NCBI RefSeq assembly: GCF_009193295.2
Contig: NZ_CP059973.1
Location: forward strand, 3,844,001-3,908,000
DNA from: Bacteroides luhongzhouii
GTDB lineage: Bacteria > Bacteroidota > Bacteroidia > Bacteroidales > Bacteroidaceae
Reading direction: 5' to 3'
Length of the DNA: 64,000 nt
In this document: piece after piece, positions 1 to 9,737 of the stretch
Position numbering within the stretch: the first letter of the stretch is position 1
How the letters are laid out: each line of letters begins with the position of its first letter
The notes under the pieces: generated by a model
What the model was told of the DNA's origin: nothing
What the model saw: the letters and a program-made list of their open reading frames with translations, nothing else
Databases searched by the model: none
Program-made: the position numbers and the translations under genes

Positions 1-764
1 GCATTGGTGCAATAAGCAATGGTGTAACCTTTCATGGTGATCCGGAGCGAAAGAATAAAATCATCGAGTAACGTGTCGGGTTCCATTGCTTCGAATAGTT
101 CATGACGCACAGCAAACAGTTCGCCTGCTGCTCCTACGGCAGAGTAGAGGCGGGCGTCAAGTGCTTTCAGGGTTGATTCGTATTTCCAGTAAATACCTTC
201 ACCACCGGCAGCCGCCCCGTCTTTGGTCTGCACGGCGATCCGTTTTTCACCAGCCACGCAGCCCACTTTCGGATCCTGGAAAGCAAGTACGATTTCCCGT
301 ATGGCCTCCCGGTTCACCATCGTGTTGGCATCCGTAAAAACAACGAGCGGAGTGTCCACCAACGTCATTCCACGTGTCATTGCAGCTGTCTTACCTTGCC
401 GGAGCGGTTGGAAATATACGGTCGCTTTCCCCTGCCAACGGGTTTGCAGTTGTTCGTTCGTACCGTCGTCGCTTCCGTCTGTCACCCATACGATATGCAG
501 TTTGTCCGTAGGGTAGTCCAGTTCAAGACTGTTTTTCATCTTCTCGTCTACAACATCTTCTTCATTGAATGCCGTAATGAAGAGGGTAACTTCCGGCAAA
601 CTCGCGTCCGATGCCGGCAACGAACGCTTTACAGGTTTCACGAAAAGTTCTTTCAACTTGACGAGAACGTAGAGCACAATTCCGTAGCCCAGATAGGTGT
701 AGAACACAATGAACAGGGCAAGCCAGAAAATAATTTCAAGGCAGAGGGCAATGGTTTCGTTCAT
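1..764 (-). CDS. Membrane-anchored family 2 glycosyltransferase, 3' end outside window
   Basis: About 254 codons are visible; the gene runs off the left edge, so the C-terminus is missing. The start is ATG at 764, preceded by an AT-rich gap to the CotH gene. The N-terminus (residues 1-30) is a hydrophobic membrane segment. A GT-A fold follows: the nucleotide-sugar binding part with the motif FITAFNEED, then TDGSDDGT, and the acidic motif FTDANT that would bind the metal and sugar nucleotide. This is the GT2 arrangement found in processive or membrane-anchored polysaccharide synthases. It is the last visible gene of the second exopolysaccharide block, 30 bp after the CotH-kinase gene. Family membership is clear; donor and acceptor cannot be read from the sequence. 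Confidence 0.85.
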   Translation of the reverse strand, partial: MNETIALCLEIIFWLALFIVFYTYLGYGIVLYVLVKLKELFVKPVKRSLPASDASLPEVTLFITAFNEEDVVDEKMKNSLELDYPTDKLHIVWVTDGSDDGTNEQLQTRWQGKATVYFQPLRQGKTAAMTRGMTLVDTPLVVFTDANTMVNREAIREIVLAFQDPKVGCVAGEKRIAVQTKDGAAAGGEGIYWKYESTLKALDARLYSAVGAAGELFAVRHELFEAMEPDTLLDDFILSLRITMKGYTIAYCTN

Positions 765-794
765 AGTTGTATATTCTTTATTAGATTTATAAAA

Positions 795-2351
795 TTAATT
801 CTTTAGTTGCTGTTCAATCCATTCCAATCTTTTTAGATAAATACTTCTCATTCGACTGACTGCTTCGTTAAACGTTAATTTTTCATCGTTGTTTGGTATG
901 ATGGTACTATCAAGATTTGATAGTGGCCATAATTTTGAATTTTCCTTTTCAGACAGGGAAAGTGCAGTTGCTTTTTCGGAGATATAATCAGCAATCCCTA
1001 TTAACTGTGGTTTAAGTTGGCAGAAACGTTCTACAACCTTTCTTTTGAAATTAGGATCTTTGAATAAATATTTGTACCAGACAGCACTTTTATTATTGTT
1101 CTCGGCTTCTGTCGTAAAAGTAGTATAGTCAAAATCCCATAATGGGCCGGCATACAATTTCTTATTGCGGTCTTTATAGCAGTATACACTATATATGTAT
1201 CCCATTTCTTTATTTCCAACTATTGCTTGTACCATCCAATAGTCGATAAAGGACTTAACATTGATATATTCGTTGTATACTTGTTCATATTCTCCAGCCT
1301 GAAGAAGTGCTTCAAATGTGTTTGTATAGTTTTCTATGTATTCAAGTTGCGCTTTGTTGAGTACTTTTTCATCTGGCTCTTTTATGTTGACCGGCCAATT
1401 GTTGATGGGAGTCCTGAATTTGTTAGGTTCATCATAATATGAGTCATATTCTAATAGATATCCACCAGTAATTTGTGGCTCATCCACATCTTCTGCTGTT
1501 AATTCTTTAACATTAACTCTGTTTTTGTCAACTCTGATTTGTTCGCAAACTTGGAAGTTCCCTTGATACTCACCATTAAAGATTACTTCAGCAAATTGGC
1601 TTTTGGGGGTCCATTGTAGGTTGTCAGCTATGTAGCCGATATGAAATGTGACATCATTTCGAAGTAAGGTTCTATCTCTATAATTAGCGAGGAAGCTCCA
1701 TCTTTTGTGTTTAGGCATTCCAAGTATGCTTGATTTATTGTTTAGTTTCACATTGAATGGTTTTTTAGGAAATCTCCATGTGCCATTTCCTCTTCCTTTT
1801 ACTTCAATAGAATCTTTGAAATCTTCAAAATGATTCATTCCTTTAATTTCGAATGATGCAGTGAGCCAATTCTCCCGATCCAGTAGTGGGTGTTCTCCAT
1901 TAGTTTTGATTATGACAACTGGCAGTCCTGTATATGGTAACAATCGGACTTGATAATCTTTTGTTTCTCCATTATCTCCTTTAAAGGTATATGTGATGAT
2001 TTCACTGAAATCGTTAGCGGTTACTCCGTCTTTTTGTTCTTTATTGTTGATGTATAATTTACCTCTTTCTGTACTGAATGAGGCTATTAGGTTGCTTGCA
2101 TCAATGGGTTTGTCCAAATACCAAGTTAATTTATTATGACTAGTATATATAGGTAGTTCTATATCTTCTGCTAATTGAGGATTTAATTTTTTTTCAAATT
2201 TGAACGAAAGTAAATTCCCCTTGTCAATAAACAAATTGTTTTTTGTATCAATGCAAGAGCTAGACAATAGTACAATCGATAGAGTACATGCCAATCTTAT
2301 AAACATTTTAGATAAGACAAAATTGAATATCATATTATTTTTTCTTTTCAT
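795..2351 (-). CDS. CotH kinase family lipoprotein
   Basis: A 518-residue protein. Residues 1-33 form a lipoprotein signal ending in LSSSC with Cys33 as lipidation site; internal Met7 or Met16 could also be the start. The CotH kinase core follows: GRGNGTWRFPKKPFNVKL around residues 186-203 with a probable ATP-contacting Lys197, then a block of Arg/Asp-rich residues around 218-235, and GPLWDFDYTTF at 402-412 with Asp406 and Asp408 as likely metal ligands. CotH proteins in spore formers and some pathogens are atypical protein kinases; Bacteroides members are predicted to be exported. The start overlaps the upstream methyltransferase gene by 17 bp, which suggests translational coupling and membership in the polysaccharide operon. 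Its substrate is unknown. Confidence 0.85.
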   Translation of the reverse strand: MKRKNNMIFNFVLSKMFIRLACTLSIVLLSSSCIDTKNNLFIDKGNLLSFKFEKKLNPQLAEDIELPIYTSHNKLTWYLDKPIDASNLIASFSTERGKLYINNKEQKDGVTANDFSEIITYTFKGDNGETKDYQVRLLPYTGLPVVIIKTNGEHPLLDRENWLTASFEIKGMNHFEDFKDSIEVKGRGNGTWRFPKKPFNVKLNNKSSILGMPKHKRWSFLANYRDRTLLRNDVTFHIGYIADNLQWTPKSQFAEVIFNGEYQGNFQVCEQIRVDKNRVNVKELTAEDVDEPQITGGYLLEYDSYYDEPNKFRTPINNWPVNIKEPDEKVLNKAQLEYIENYTNTFEALLQAGEYEQVYNEYINVKSFIDYWMVQAIVGNKEMGYIYSVYCYKDRNKKLYAGPLWDFDYTTFTTEAENNNKSAVWYKYLFKDPNFKRKVVERFCQLKPQLIGIADYISEKATALSLSEKENSKLWPLSNLDSTIIPNNDEKLTFNEAVSRMRSIYLKRLEWIEQQLKN

Positions 2352-3111
2352 TTTTCATATATTCTTCCAAAGTTATCGGAACATGTCTATGAGTCTTATT
2401 TTTTACTTTATTTTTTATCATATAATAGAGAGCGCTACCCACTTTCTTTAATTCTTTTACTGCATTTCTGCGTGGATATAGCTGTTCCACCATCTGCCGG
2501 CTCCACGGTTTGGTAAAGAAATCTGTATATTTTTCATCAATCGGGTTAACGATGAATTCTATATTATCTTTCCATTCACATCGGTTTAGCATCAAGTCTC
2601 CTTCGGTGAGCCATAGCAGTTTGTAGGTCAGCGACTGATAAGGCAGATAATTCAGAAACAGTTCACCATAATTATTTTCATAATTTCCCGGCATCCTCGA
2701 TTTCTCAAAAAGAATTAGTTTTTTATCCAGATAGAGGATAATCCATTTATGAGATTTTTTAGGAAAAAGAAACTCGCCCAACAGACTAGGAGTTTCCATA
2801 TATCCTCTCTTAGATACTCTGCATTGTTCACGAATAAAATCTGCCGGATTTTCAACGTGTTCAAGTACTTGGTTACAAATCACATAATCAAACTCCTTAT
2901 CCTTAAACGGCAATACTTCTCCGTTTGCATTGATAAAATCCTGGTGTGGATAAATCTTAAGATTCCCGCATCGGTGGTAGTTCGTTTCCATATACTGCTC
3001 TACAATAACATCAGCCCGGTAAGTCGGATTATGTCCCGACCCTACTTCTAGTACCCTGTCTTTCTTACCGATATTCAGGTCATCTCTGTCATACGGATTA
3101 CGGATAATCAT
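2335..3111 (-). CDS. Class I SAM-dependent methyltransferase
   Basis: 258 residues. Motif I VLEVGSGHNP (about residues 20-29) is the SAM-binding glycine loop; NQVLEHVENP near residue 85-95 is the post-motif typical of Methyltransf_11 enzymes. The C-terminus is basic (KNKVKNKTHR). In polysaccharide clusters such enzymes commonly methylate sugars or modify the glycan chain end, but the substrate here is inferred only from context. It follows the GT2 gene by 28 bp and overlaps the CotH gene by 17 bp, so it lies inside the operon transcribed leftward from 9700. Confidence 0.85.
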   Translation of the reverse strand: MIIRNPYDRDDLNIGKKDRVLEVGSGHNPTYRADVIVEQYMETNYHRCGNLKIYPHQDFINANGEVLPFKDKEFDYVICNQVLEHVENPADFIREQCRVSKRGYMETPSLLGEFLFPKKSHKWIILYLDKKLILFEKSRMPGNYENNYGELFLNYLPYQSLTYKLLWLTEGDLMLNRCEWKDNIEFIVNPIDEKYTDFFTKPWSRQMVEQLYPRRNAVKELKKVGSALYYMIKNKVKNKTHRHVPITLEEYMKNEKKK

Positions 3112-3139
3112 AGTATTCTTTTTTTAGAGTGTGTGAAAG

Positions 3140-3997
3140 TTATTTGTTTTTAATCAGATTGCTATCTTCATCTTTATATTCTTTTTTCTTTGTGAATATA
3201 CCTCCCATACCTTTCAACCCTTTTACAACGCGCACTTTGAAACTGTTGAATAAACTTCCGTCTACCCCCACCGTTCCATATCCTGTTACTGCACGTGCTT
3301 TACGATTACGTATAAATGCTATTTTACCAAATTGTTTAAGTTGTAAAGCCAGATATCCATCTTCGCCGCGAATAATATCGGTGCGGATGCCTGTTTGCTT
3401 AGCATACTCTGTGCGATAGGCAAATACAAGACCGCGTACACTAAGTTCGGGACGTTTAAAAGATTGCATCCACAGATGCAAATCACGGGCAGCTTCATAT
3501 ATTTTCAATCCGATCGGTGAGTGATTTTCGTCAGGAATATAACTCCATAAGGAGCTGACTCCCACCACTCCCGGACGCTCTAAAGCATCCACCATCATTT
3601 CTACATACTTGGGTGGATACATTGTGTCGGAATCAATATTGATGTGATATTTTCCCCGTGCGTTGTTCAAACCACAAAGTCGGGCAAAACCACAGCTATG
3701 CTGGGTTTCCGTATGATAAGGCACTCCGCATGCTTGAAAAATCTCAGCTGTCCGATCTTTCGATTCGTTGTCTACACCGATAATCTCAACAGGATATTTA
3801 CATTGCATTTCGCTCAAAGACCATAGACAGGCAAGTAAATGCTTTTCCTCATTATACCCGATCAGTGACACTGTGACAATTGGGTTATTGCTTTGTAACT
3901 TTGCAATATTCTGGCGCACTTCTTCAACTATGGACGGAGAAGCTTCAGAGAACGGTTTTTCGTATACTTGCAGATATTTACTGTACCATTTGTTCAT
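3140..3997 (-). CDS. Family 2 glycosyltransferase
   Basis: 285 residues with a soluble GT-A fold. VSLIGYNEE near residues 43-51 opens the nucleotide-binding half, DNESKDRT follows, and NIDSDTMYPP near residue 120 holds the DxD metal-binding site. IRGEDGYLALQLKQFG later in the protein is the catalytic-base region (ED) of GT2 enzymes. There is no membrane segment, so it probably acts at the inner face of the membrane on a lipid-linked acceptor. The C-terminus is strongly charged (KKKEYKDEDSN). It sits 18 bp after the GT32-like gene in the same operon. Confidence 0.9.
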   Translation of the reverse strand: MNKWYSKYLQVYEKPFSEASPSIVEEVRQNIAKLQSNNPIVTVSLIGYNEEKHLLACLWSLSEMQCKYPVEIIGVDNESKDRTAEIFQACGVPYHTETQHSCGFARLCGLNNARGKYHINIDSDTMYPPKYVEMMVDALERPGVVGVSSLWSYIPDENHSPIGLKIYEAARDLHLWMQSFKRPELSVRGLVFAYRTEYAKQTGIRTDIIRGEDGYLALQLKQFGKIAFIRNRKARAVTGYGTVGVDGSLFNSFKVRVVKGLKGMGGIFTKKKEYKDEDSNLIKNK

Positions 3998-4015
3998 AGT
4001 TGTATCTAATTTATA

Positions 4016-4768
4016 TTATTTTTTTCGTAAGAATCTCTCTATATTTCTGACGCACCGATACCCGAATATTCTGATAAGGAGCGTTCTTGTACGGTAATAA
4101 AAAAATGCTTTGTGTGAGAACCATGAGTTTTGATAATGATGGATCGTATACGTATATGGGGTCAAAATCACTTGTCGCGAATCGAAGACTTTTGGAGAAA
4201 AGTATTCACACGGAAGCACACATACCTTCGTCTGCATATCTATCTTTTCCAATTCATTAATCCTGCTTCCGGATGGTAGATTATATACAGGTTTCAGTTT
4301 CTGTATCGTCTCATTCATTATTTCCGGTAGCATACGGATATCCATTTGTCCGTCTTCTTTTACAAACTTCCTGTTTTGATAATAATCCAAGCAAGCTTTT
4401 ACCCAGTCGCATCCTTTTTCCGCGCCTATGATAGCTGCTTCGATAGTGCCTGCATTTTCAGCTCCTACAAAATAGGGAAGTTTCAGAAACTCGTCAAAGC
4501 TTTTTAGCACTTCTACGTCGGAGTCGAGATAGATACCTCCGTAGTGATAGAGAGCATACATACGGATGTAATCTGCCGCAAAAGCATATTTTTTGGTTGC
4601 AAAAGCCTGTTCTACCCACAGACTGCTTTTCAGATCAAATTGGTTACAGTCCCACAACATAACTTCATAGTCGGGGAGGTGCTTCTTCCAACTGTCCAGG
4701 CATTTCTGTATCTTATGCGGATAAGGATCTCCGCTTAGCCAGCATAAGTGTATTAGTTTGGGTATCAT
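4016..4768 (-). CDS. GT32-like (OCH1/DXD-containing) glycosyltransferase
   Basis: 250 residues. The N-terminus MIPKLIHLCWLSG and the sequence LPDYEVMLWDCNQF match the Gly_transf_sug/GT32 pattern found in capsule clusters (mannosyl- or galactosyl-transferases related to yeast OCH1). YGGIYLDSDVEVLKSF near residue 85-100 contains the DxD metal and nucleotide-sugar binding motif. The start codon overlaps the stop of the upstream GT4 gene by 4 bp (positions 4765-4768), which indicates translational coupling. The sugar transferred is not predictable from this sequence. Confidence 0.88.
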   Translation of the reverse strand: MIPKLIHLCWLSGDPYPHKIQKCLDSWKKHLPDYEVMLWDCNQFDLKSSLWVEQAFATKKYAFAADYIRMYALYHYGGIYLDSDVEVLKSFDEFLKLPYFVGAENAGTIEAAIIGAEKGCDWVKACLDYYQNRKFVKEDGQMDIRMLPEIMNETIQKLKPVYNLPSGSRINELEKIDMQTKVCVLPCEYFSPKVFDSRQVILTPYTYTIHHYQNSWFSHKAFFYYRTRTLLIRIFGYRCVRNIERFLRKK

Positions 4769-5943
4769 GATAATTGATCGCTATAAGGTTGTTTTGTTAA
4801 TGTTTCGAATAACTCTCTCCATTCTTGTGCCACGTGTTCAATCTTGAAACGTTCCACATTGATGCGTGCTTGTTTGCCCATCTCTTTCCGTACTTTTTCA
4901 TTTTCAATGAGATAACATATTTTCCCGGCCAAGCCTTCGATATCTCCATTCTCTACCAATAGACCATCTTTGCTGTCAGTAATGATGTCGCGCGGACCGC
5001 AGGGACAGGTGAATGACACCGGAGGGACGCCACAGGCCATTGCTTCAATGATAACCATTCCAAACCCTTCGAACCGTGACGATAGGACAAATATGGAACT
5101 TTCGCAATATTTGTCTACAATATTCGGTACGCTATGCTCCAGAACACAATTGGATGAAATGCCAAGCGAGTCAATCTGTTGTTGTAGTTTTTCGCGCATG
5201 CCATCTCCGTAAATGCGCAGCGTCCAATCTGGATGTTGTTCACTGACAATCTTCCAGGCAGGAATCAGGCGGTCGAATCCTTTTTGCGGTACATATCGTC
5301 CGACAGCTATTACCTGTTTTTGTGAATTGTTGGAAGATCCTCTCTGGTAAAAAGGAAGCGGATTGTATATCACGCTTACATTGTTTAACTCTGTCCATTG
5401 AGCGGCATCTTCATGGCTAAGAACGATGAAGCGTTTCAGTTGGCGCAACTGACGTATGAGTTGTCGTCTCCAGTGTTCCTTCACGATCCGTTGCAAGAAC
5501 ATGGGAAGGTGATTGTCATTGAATGCACGGTAGTCGGATTTATTGAAATGGATTTCTCCGATTTTTATGCTCCCGTCTTTCACTTTATTGATGAAATTAA
5601 TATCACGGCGGAGGAGGGAGATTGTAATATCCGGACGGATGTTGCAGAGGCATTCATTAAGTCTCTTTTTGAACAATCGTTGTTTTTTCCAATATCCGAG
5701 AATCCTTTTTGGCAAAGTGCGCCCGTACATTTCATCGTAGTTAATATCCAGTTGGTGGAGGGTGATAGACGGGTGAAGTTCATAATAAGGCTTCTTGTTT
5801 TTGCCGTCTGTCAGAATGATATGTATTTCATAGCCGAAATGTTTAGCAAAATAATTTGCTTTTAGCGTTAACACCCGCTCCATACCGCTGGGGTAATAGA
5901 GAGAGGGAATGCAGTAGGCTATTTTAATCTGTTTGCTCATCAA
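4765..5943 (-). CDS. Family 4 (GT-B) glycosyltransferase
   Basis: 392 residues, a normal length for GT4. The N-terminal half opens with IKIAYCIPSLYYPSGMERVL, including the glycine-containing acceptor loop. The C-terminal half carries AVGRYVPQKGFDRLI and SSRFEGFGMVIIEAMACG, the EX7E donor-binding signature (glutamates in FEGFGMVIIE), followed by GVPPVSF. It probably works at the cytoplasmic membrane surface. It lies 25 bp downstream of another GT4-like gene and overlaps the GT32-like gene by 4 bp. Retaining stereochemistry is expected from the family. Confidence 0.92.
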   Translation of the reverse strand: MMSKQIKIAYCIPSLYYPSGMERVLTLKANYFAKHFGYEIHIILTDGKNKKPYYELHPSITLHQLDINYDEMYGRTLPKRILGYWKKQRLFKKRLNECLCNIRPDITISLLRRDINFINKVKDGSIKIGEIHFNKSDYRAFNDNHLPMFLQRIVKEHWRRQLIRQLRQLKRFIVLSHEDAAQWTELNNVSVIYNPLPFYQRGSSNNSQKQVIAVGRYVPQKGFDRLIPAWKIVSEQHPDWTLRIYGDGMREKLQQQIDSLGISSNCVLEHSVPNIVDKYCESSIFVLSSRFEGFGMVIIEAMACGVPPVSFTCPCGPRDIITDSKDGLLVENGDIEGLAGKICYLIENEKVRKEMGKQARINVERFKIEHVAQEWRELFETLTKQPYSDQLS

Positions 5944-5968
5944 CTATTGTTTGTAACTTTGGTTATAT

Positions 5969-7096
5969 TTACTGTGTCTTAAATCTTATCTTCTCAATTA
6001 CTTTTTGCATTTGGGCTTTCCATGATAATGGACGGACCGATTCGCGAATCTCAAGTGGCGTGGTTTTCAATGACTTCTGAAATTCAACCAACGCCGGGAT
6101 GTCTACTGGCGATTCGTCAGCAGGAACCTTCCATACATAAGGCATGGAATCGAAATCCTCGTCCGTTTCCGAATATGTGAAAGCAAATCCCCGTGCGGCA
6201 TATTCACGGTTTTTCAGTGTCTTGATATAAGTGATACCGCTTCGATGGCGTCCGAGGCTACCAATAGCGAAATCTGCTCTTTCAAATTGGATATCCAGTT
6301 CCTCACCATGTAATGGTCCGTGCATGATGACATACGGTTCCAAATGATTGTTGCGGACGACAGGCAGAATTTTTTCCCGTTCCCGTTCGCCGGATAGTGG
6401 ACCGATGATGTGGAAATATACTTTATAATCGGGGTTAGTCCGGTAGTACTCTGCCATTCCGTTCACCATGCGGTCAAATCCATGCCAATAGTGTACTTCG
6501 GCTACACCGATAAGATGCAGTTCATGTGAAGTGTCATTTTGGCTTTGCTTCATGGGAATGGCATCAAAGTCTATTCCGTTGGAGATACGTATGGTTTTTC
6601 CTCCAAAGATCGTTTCCGCGTTGGAGAAAGTGACAATGCCGTCCAGATGTTTAGCTAGTTGGTGTCGGAAGCAACGGTCGATGAGCAAATAAAATTTCAT
6701 AGACCGGGAAGTGTATTCCTGATCGTATGGATAAGTTGGAATTTCCATTACCACTTTGGCACCTGTCTGTTTTAACAGTTTCACCAGTCGTAAGGTAAAC
6801 GGATTGGCGTTGTGATGGGAACGGATATATACCAGTTCGATTTTTTCGCGGCGGGCATATTCTATAATAGGAGAATAATAGACACGTTTCCAAACTTTGG
6901 CGGCAACTCCTGTGCCAAAGTCGGCAATGACTTCGTTATCTACCTTCCAGCGGCGTTCACCATAAGCGGTGATATCGTAATGACACAGGCGAACATCCAC
7001 TCCACATTCTTTGAGGGCTTTCACTTGATAATGTATTTTCTTACTAATTCCATTGGCTTTGTCAAAGCCATGGAATATAAGGAACAAGGCTTTCAT
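5969..7096 (-). CDS. GT-B glycosyltransferase, GT4-like
   Basis: 375 residues. The N-terminus MKALFLIFHGFDKANGISKK resembles the GT4 N-terminal Rossmann half with its acceptor loop; TISRISNGI-like sequence (IRISNGIDFDAIPM) near residue 180 is the usual linker to the C-terminal half, and LHLIGVAEVHYWHGFDRMV begins the donor domain. The usual EX7E motif is not obvious: the equivalent region reads GSLGRHRSGITYIKTLKNRE, so catalytic residues differ from standard GT4. Its position between the flippase and a canonical GT4 supports a role in assembling the repeat unit. Confidence 0.8.
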   Translation of the reverse strand: MKALFLIFHGFDKANGISKKIHYQVKALKECGVDVRLCHYDITAYGERRWKVDNEVIADFGTGVAAKVWKRVYYSPIIEYARREKIELVYIRSHHNANPFTLRLVKLLKQTGAKVVMEIPTYPYDQEYTSRSMKFYLLIDRCFRHQLAKHLDGIVTFSNAETIFGGKTIRISNGIDFDAIPMKQSQNDTSHELHLIGVAEVHYWHGFDRMVNGMAEYYRTNPDYKVYFHIIGPLSGEREREKILPVVRNNHLEPYVIMHGPLHGEELDIQFERADFAIGSLGRHRSGITYIKTLKNREYAARGFAFTYSETDEDFDSMPYVWKVPADESPVDIPALVEFQKSLKTTPLEIRESVRPLSWKAQMQKVIEKIRFKTQ

Positions 7097-7137
7097 TCGT
7101 TATATATAAATCTCTGTATATTGTTTATTTTGTCTAT

Positions 7138-8592
7138 TTACTTTCTCTTACACATGATACTCCGCACTTTCCCTATAATGTCATACTCATGCGTAGCCTG
7201 TATATATCCTCCAAAGATAATAAAACTAATTATACCTTTAGCAATAATTGTCACAAAAATATTCATTCCTTCCAGTACATATTGCATCGGAATAAGGGCT
7301 AGCACTATCAAAGTGCTAATTATCAATGGAGAAATAAGCTGACGCATGAATGGCCAGGCACTTCTTCGGAAAGTTACCCGGTACATTTGCCAATAACATT
7401 GTATAAAGTTGATGGTGAACGTTATCACGATGCAACTTGCCACTGCTGTCAGCGTTTCGAAGTAGAAGATTCCGAGCAATATACCTGCCACGTTGAGTAC
7501 AGATGAAAATACTCCGCACACAAACAAGCTCCGTGTATCGCCTGCCGCTTGAAAGATGGAACCGGACGAAGAAAGTATAATCTGAATCCCTACGGAGAGT
7601 GACAGAATCCGGAATACAGGTACAGATGGCATCCATTGATTACCGAAAATAATAATTGTCACTTCTTCTGCTGTGAAGAAAAGCAGTACACTAAGTGGAA
7701 GACCAATAAAGGCAAGAAAACGGACAATGCGTTCGTAAGAACTTAACAGTTTTCCTTTGTCATTCTGAAAATCACTGAAAATAGGGTGCATCACCGGAGT
7801 GATGACTTGTGTGATATTCTGCAAAGGCAGCATCATCAAGCGGTAAGATTTCTCATAATATCCTAAGTCGGACATGCCCATGTATTTGCCAATCAGTAGT
7901 TTATCCAGATTTCGACTGAAATAGTTGATGACGTTGAACAGGAATTGGTAGGCAGAATAGGAAAATATCTTCCGGAGTACCGTCAACCCCAATGTGAAGC
8001 GCAGCCGTTGCGGATAACGCTGAAAGGAGATAACGAATATCAGTATGCTGGATACAATCGGGTTGATAATTAATGCATATAGTCCTGCTCCGCAAAGGGC
8101 AGCGGTCACGGCGGCTGCACCTGCGGAGATTTGAATAACGAAGCTACGGATAGCTATGAATTTAAATTCTCTGTTCCGGTAGAACAATGCTCCCGGCACG
8201 ATGGTGGCAGAGGCAAAAAAGAGGTTGACAGACAGCAGTTGACACAAAGTCCGTAGAGTATTGCTCTGGTAATAATCGGCAATAATCCACGAAGAAGCGA
8301 AGAATAAGACACTGATTCCGATACCTGTCCATACGGTGAATGAAAAAATATCCGACAAATCATCTTTAGTCAACGATTTGTGTTGGATGATGGCGGGAGA
8401 TACTCCCATGTCGGTGAGAAGATTGAAGAACGCGATGATTACGGTAGCGACAGCTACGATTCCGAAGTCATCCGGTGATAATAGGCGGGCCAGTATTCCT
8501 GCTACGACAAGGGATATGAAGACGCCGCTGTATTTAGCCAATGCAGTGTAAAATACCCCTGAAAATAATTGACTCTTAGTGTTATTAGCCAT
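7138..8592 (-). CDS. Polysaccharide repeat-unit flippase, Wzx-like (MOP superfamily)
   Basis: 484 residues with about 12-14 hydrophobic segments and little soluble sequence. The N-terminus (FSGVFYTALAKYSGVFISLV) and the segment LARLLSPDDFGIVAVATVI match the MOP-superfamily WzxC-type transporters (Polysacc_synt families). Wzx proteins turn undecaprenyl-linked repeat units from the cytoplasmic to the periplasmic leaflet before Wzy polymerisation. Its start overlaps the upstream glycosyltransferase stop by 8 bp. With the polymerase at 14002 and the Wzz at 15323 it makes a Wzx/Wzy-dependent system the best reading of the locus. Confidence 0.92.
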   Translation of the reverse strand: MANNTKSQLFSGVFYTALAKYSGVFISLVVAGILARLLSPDDFGIVAVATVIIAFFNLLTDMGVSPAIIQHKSLTKDDLSDIFSFTVWTGIGISVLFFASSWIIADYYQSNTLRTLCQLLSVNLFFASATIVPGALFYRNREFKFIAIRSFVIQISAGAAAVTAALCGAGLYALIINPIVSSILIFVISFQRYPQRLRFTLGLTVLRKIFSYSAYQFLFNVINYFSRNLDKLLIGKYMGMSDLGYYEKSYRLMMLPLQNITQVITPVMHPIFSDFQNDKGKLLSSYERIVRFLAFIGLPLSVLLFFTAEEVTIIIFGNQWMPSVPVFRILSLSVGIQIILSSSGSIFQAAGDTRSLFVCGVFSSVLNVAGILLGIFYFETLTAVASCIVITFTINFIQCYWQMYRVTFRRSAWPFMRQLISPLIISTLIVLALIPMQYVLEGMNIFVTIIAKGIISFIIFGGYIQATHEYDIIGKVRSIMCKRK

Positions 8593-9700
8593 TGATTGCT
8601 TGTTTATATGTTTGTGCGTATGCTTGTCCCACTTTGTGGATGCTCATATTTTCCATGCCGTACGTGTAATTCACTTCCCCTTGTCCCCATGCGGCAAGCC
8701 GGCGGGCTTCTTCGAGTGCTCGCAGGATGTCTTTTTTGTTGTCGGGATTGAATGTCGGGTTACCGGTTTCGGAAAGCAGTTCGCCGATGTTTCCCACTTT
8801 GGGACCTACCACCACTTTGTGATAGAGGAAAGCAAGGGGTACGTTACCCGAATTTAATATGTCTTTCCGTTGGATGAATATCACGTCTGAAGCAGCCATA
8901 TAGTAGGGCAGGTCACAGTTGTCTATCAGCTCGTCGTTGGCTCCTGCCTGTAGTTTATATATGCGGTTAAACAGTGGCATGAATAGATAATATCCAGCCC
9001 TTGAAATCCATCGTTTGAGGAAATTCCTGCCATAGTTGTTGTGTCTTGAAAAAGGATAGAGGCGTGGAGCTAACAGCATCTTGCGTTCCTCATTCCAGCT
9101 GCGGAACGCTCCGAGCACCATGCGTATTTCTTCACGATTGCGAAATTTTCCAAAGGCAGTGACAATGAATGCATCTTGCGACAGATTGAGATATTGGCGT
9201 GCGCGTTCTACGCTGATATCTTCTTTGTAAGTGTATTGGTAGATGTGGTGAGGGATCACTGTATTCTGGCTGTCAGGATATCTTGTGAGAAATTCGCCAC
9301 GACTGAAACGCCCCATGTGTACGACGATGTCACTCTGCGATTCGATAATATCATAGGCCCGGCTTATGATTTCATTAGCATAATGTGGACGGACATTGTG
9401 TCGTGTGTAGATAAACCGTGTTCCTCGTGAACGAAAAAAACGGATACGTTCTTCCAGTCGGCGAATAGTGTCGGGGTTGCTACATGTCCACCCTATAACT
9501 TCTTCCGGCCATTGGAAATGTATGATATCATAATCCGTATCCGACTCCCAAAACTCTTTTGTGGAACATCGCACGTCAATGCCAGCCATCCTGATCGCAT
9601 CGCACAAAACTGGTACGAACAAATTGTCCGTATCTCCGTTTTCTCTAAAGACAATGAGTGCTTTTACCGATGGATTGCTTGTGTCTTCACTCTCATTCAT
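8585..9700 (-). CDS. GT-B-type glycosyltransferase
   Basis: 371 residues. ALIVFRENGDTDNLFVPVL near the N-terminus and DIIHFQWPEE then FIYTRHNVRPH resemble the acceptor half of GT-B enzymes. The C-terminal part has YYMAASDVIFIQRKDILNSG followed by GPKVGNIGELL, equivalent to the donor-binding region of GT4-like proteins, but with no clean EX7E motif. It is the first gene of the second polysaccharide block: a -7 box lies at 9738-9745 and more than 800 bp of gene-free DNA lies upstream. It overlaps the flippase gene by 8 bp. Confidence 0.8.
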   Translation of the reverse strand: MNESEDTSNPSVKALIVFRENGDTDNLFVPVLCDAIRMAGIDVRCSTKEFWESDTDYDIIHFQWPEEVIGWTCSNPDTIRRLEERIRFFRSRGTRFIYTRHNVRPHYANEIISRAYDIIESQSDIVVHMGRFSRGEFLTRYPDSQNTVIPHHIYQYTYKEDISVERARQYLNLSQDAFIVTAFGKFRNREEIRMVLGAFRSWNEERKMLLAPRLYPFSRHNNYGRNFLKRWISRAGYYLFMPLFNRIYKLQAGANDELIDNCDLPYYMAASDVIFIQRKDILNSGNVPLAFLYHKVVVGPKVGNIGELLSETGNPTFNPDNKKDILRALEEARRLAAWGQGEVNYTYGMENMSIHKVGQAYAQTYKQAING

Positions 9701-9737
9701 GTTTTTTCCTTTGATTTTGAACAGCTAAGCTGTGCTA

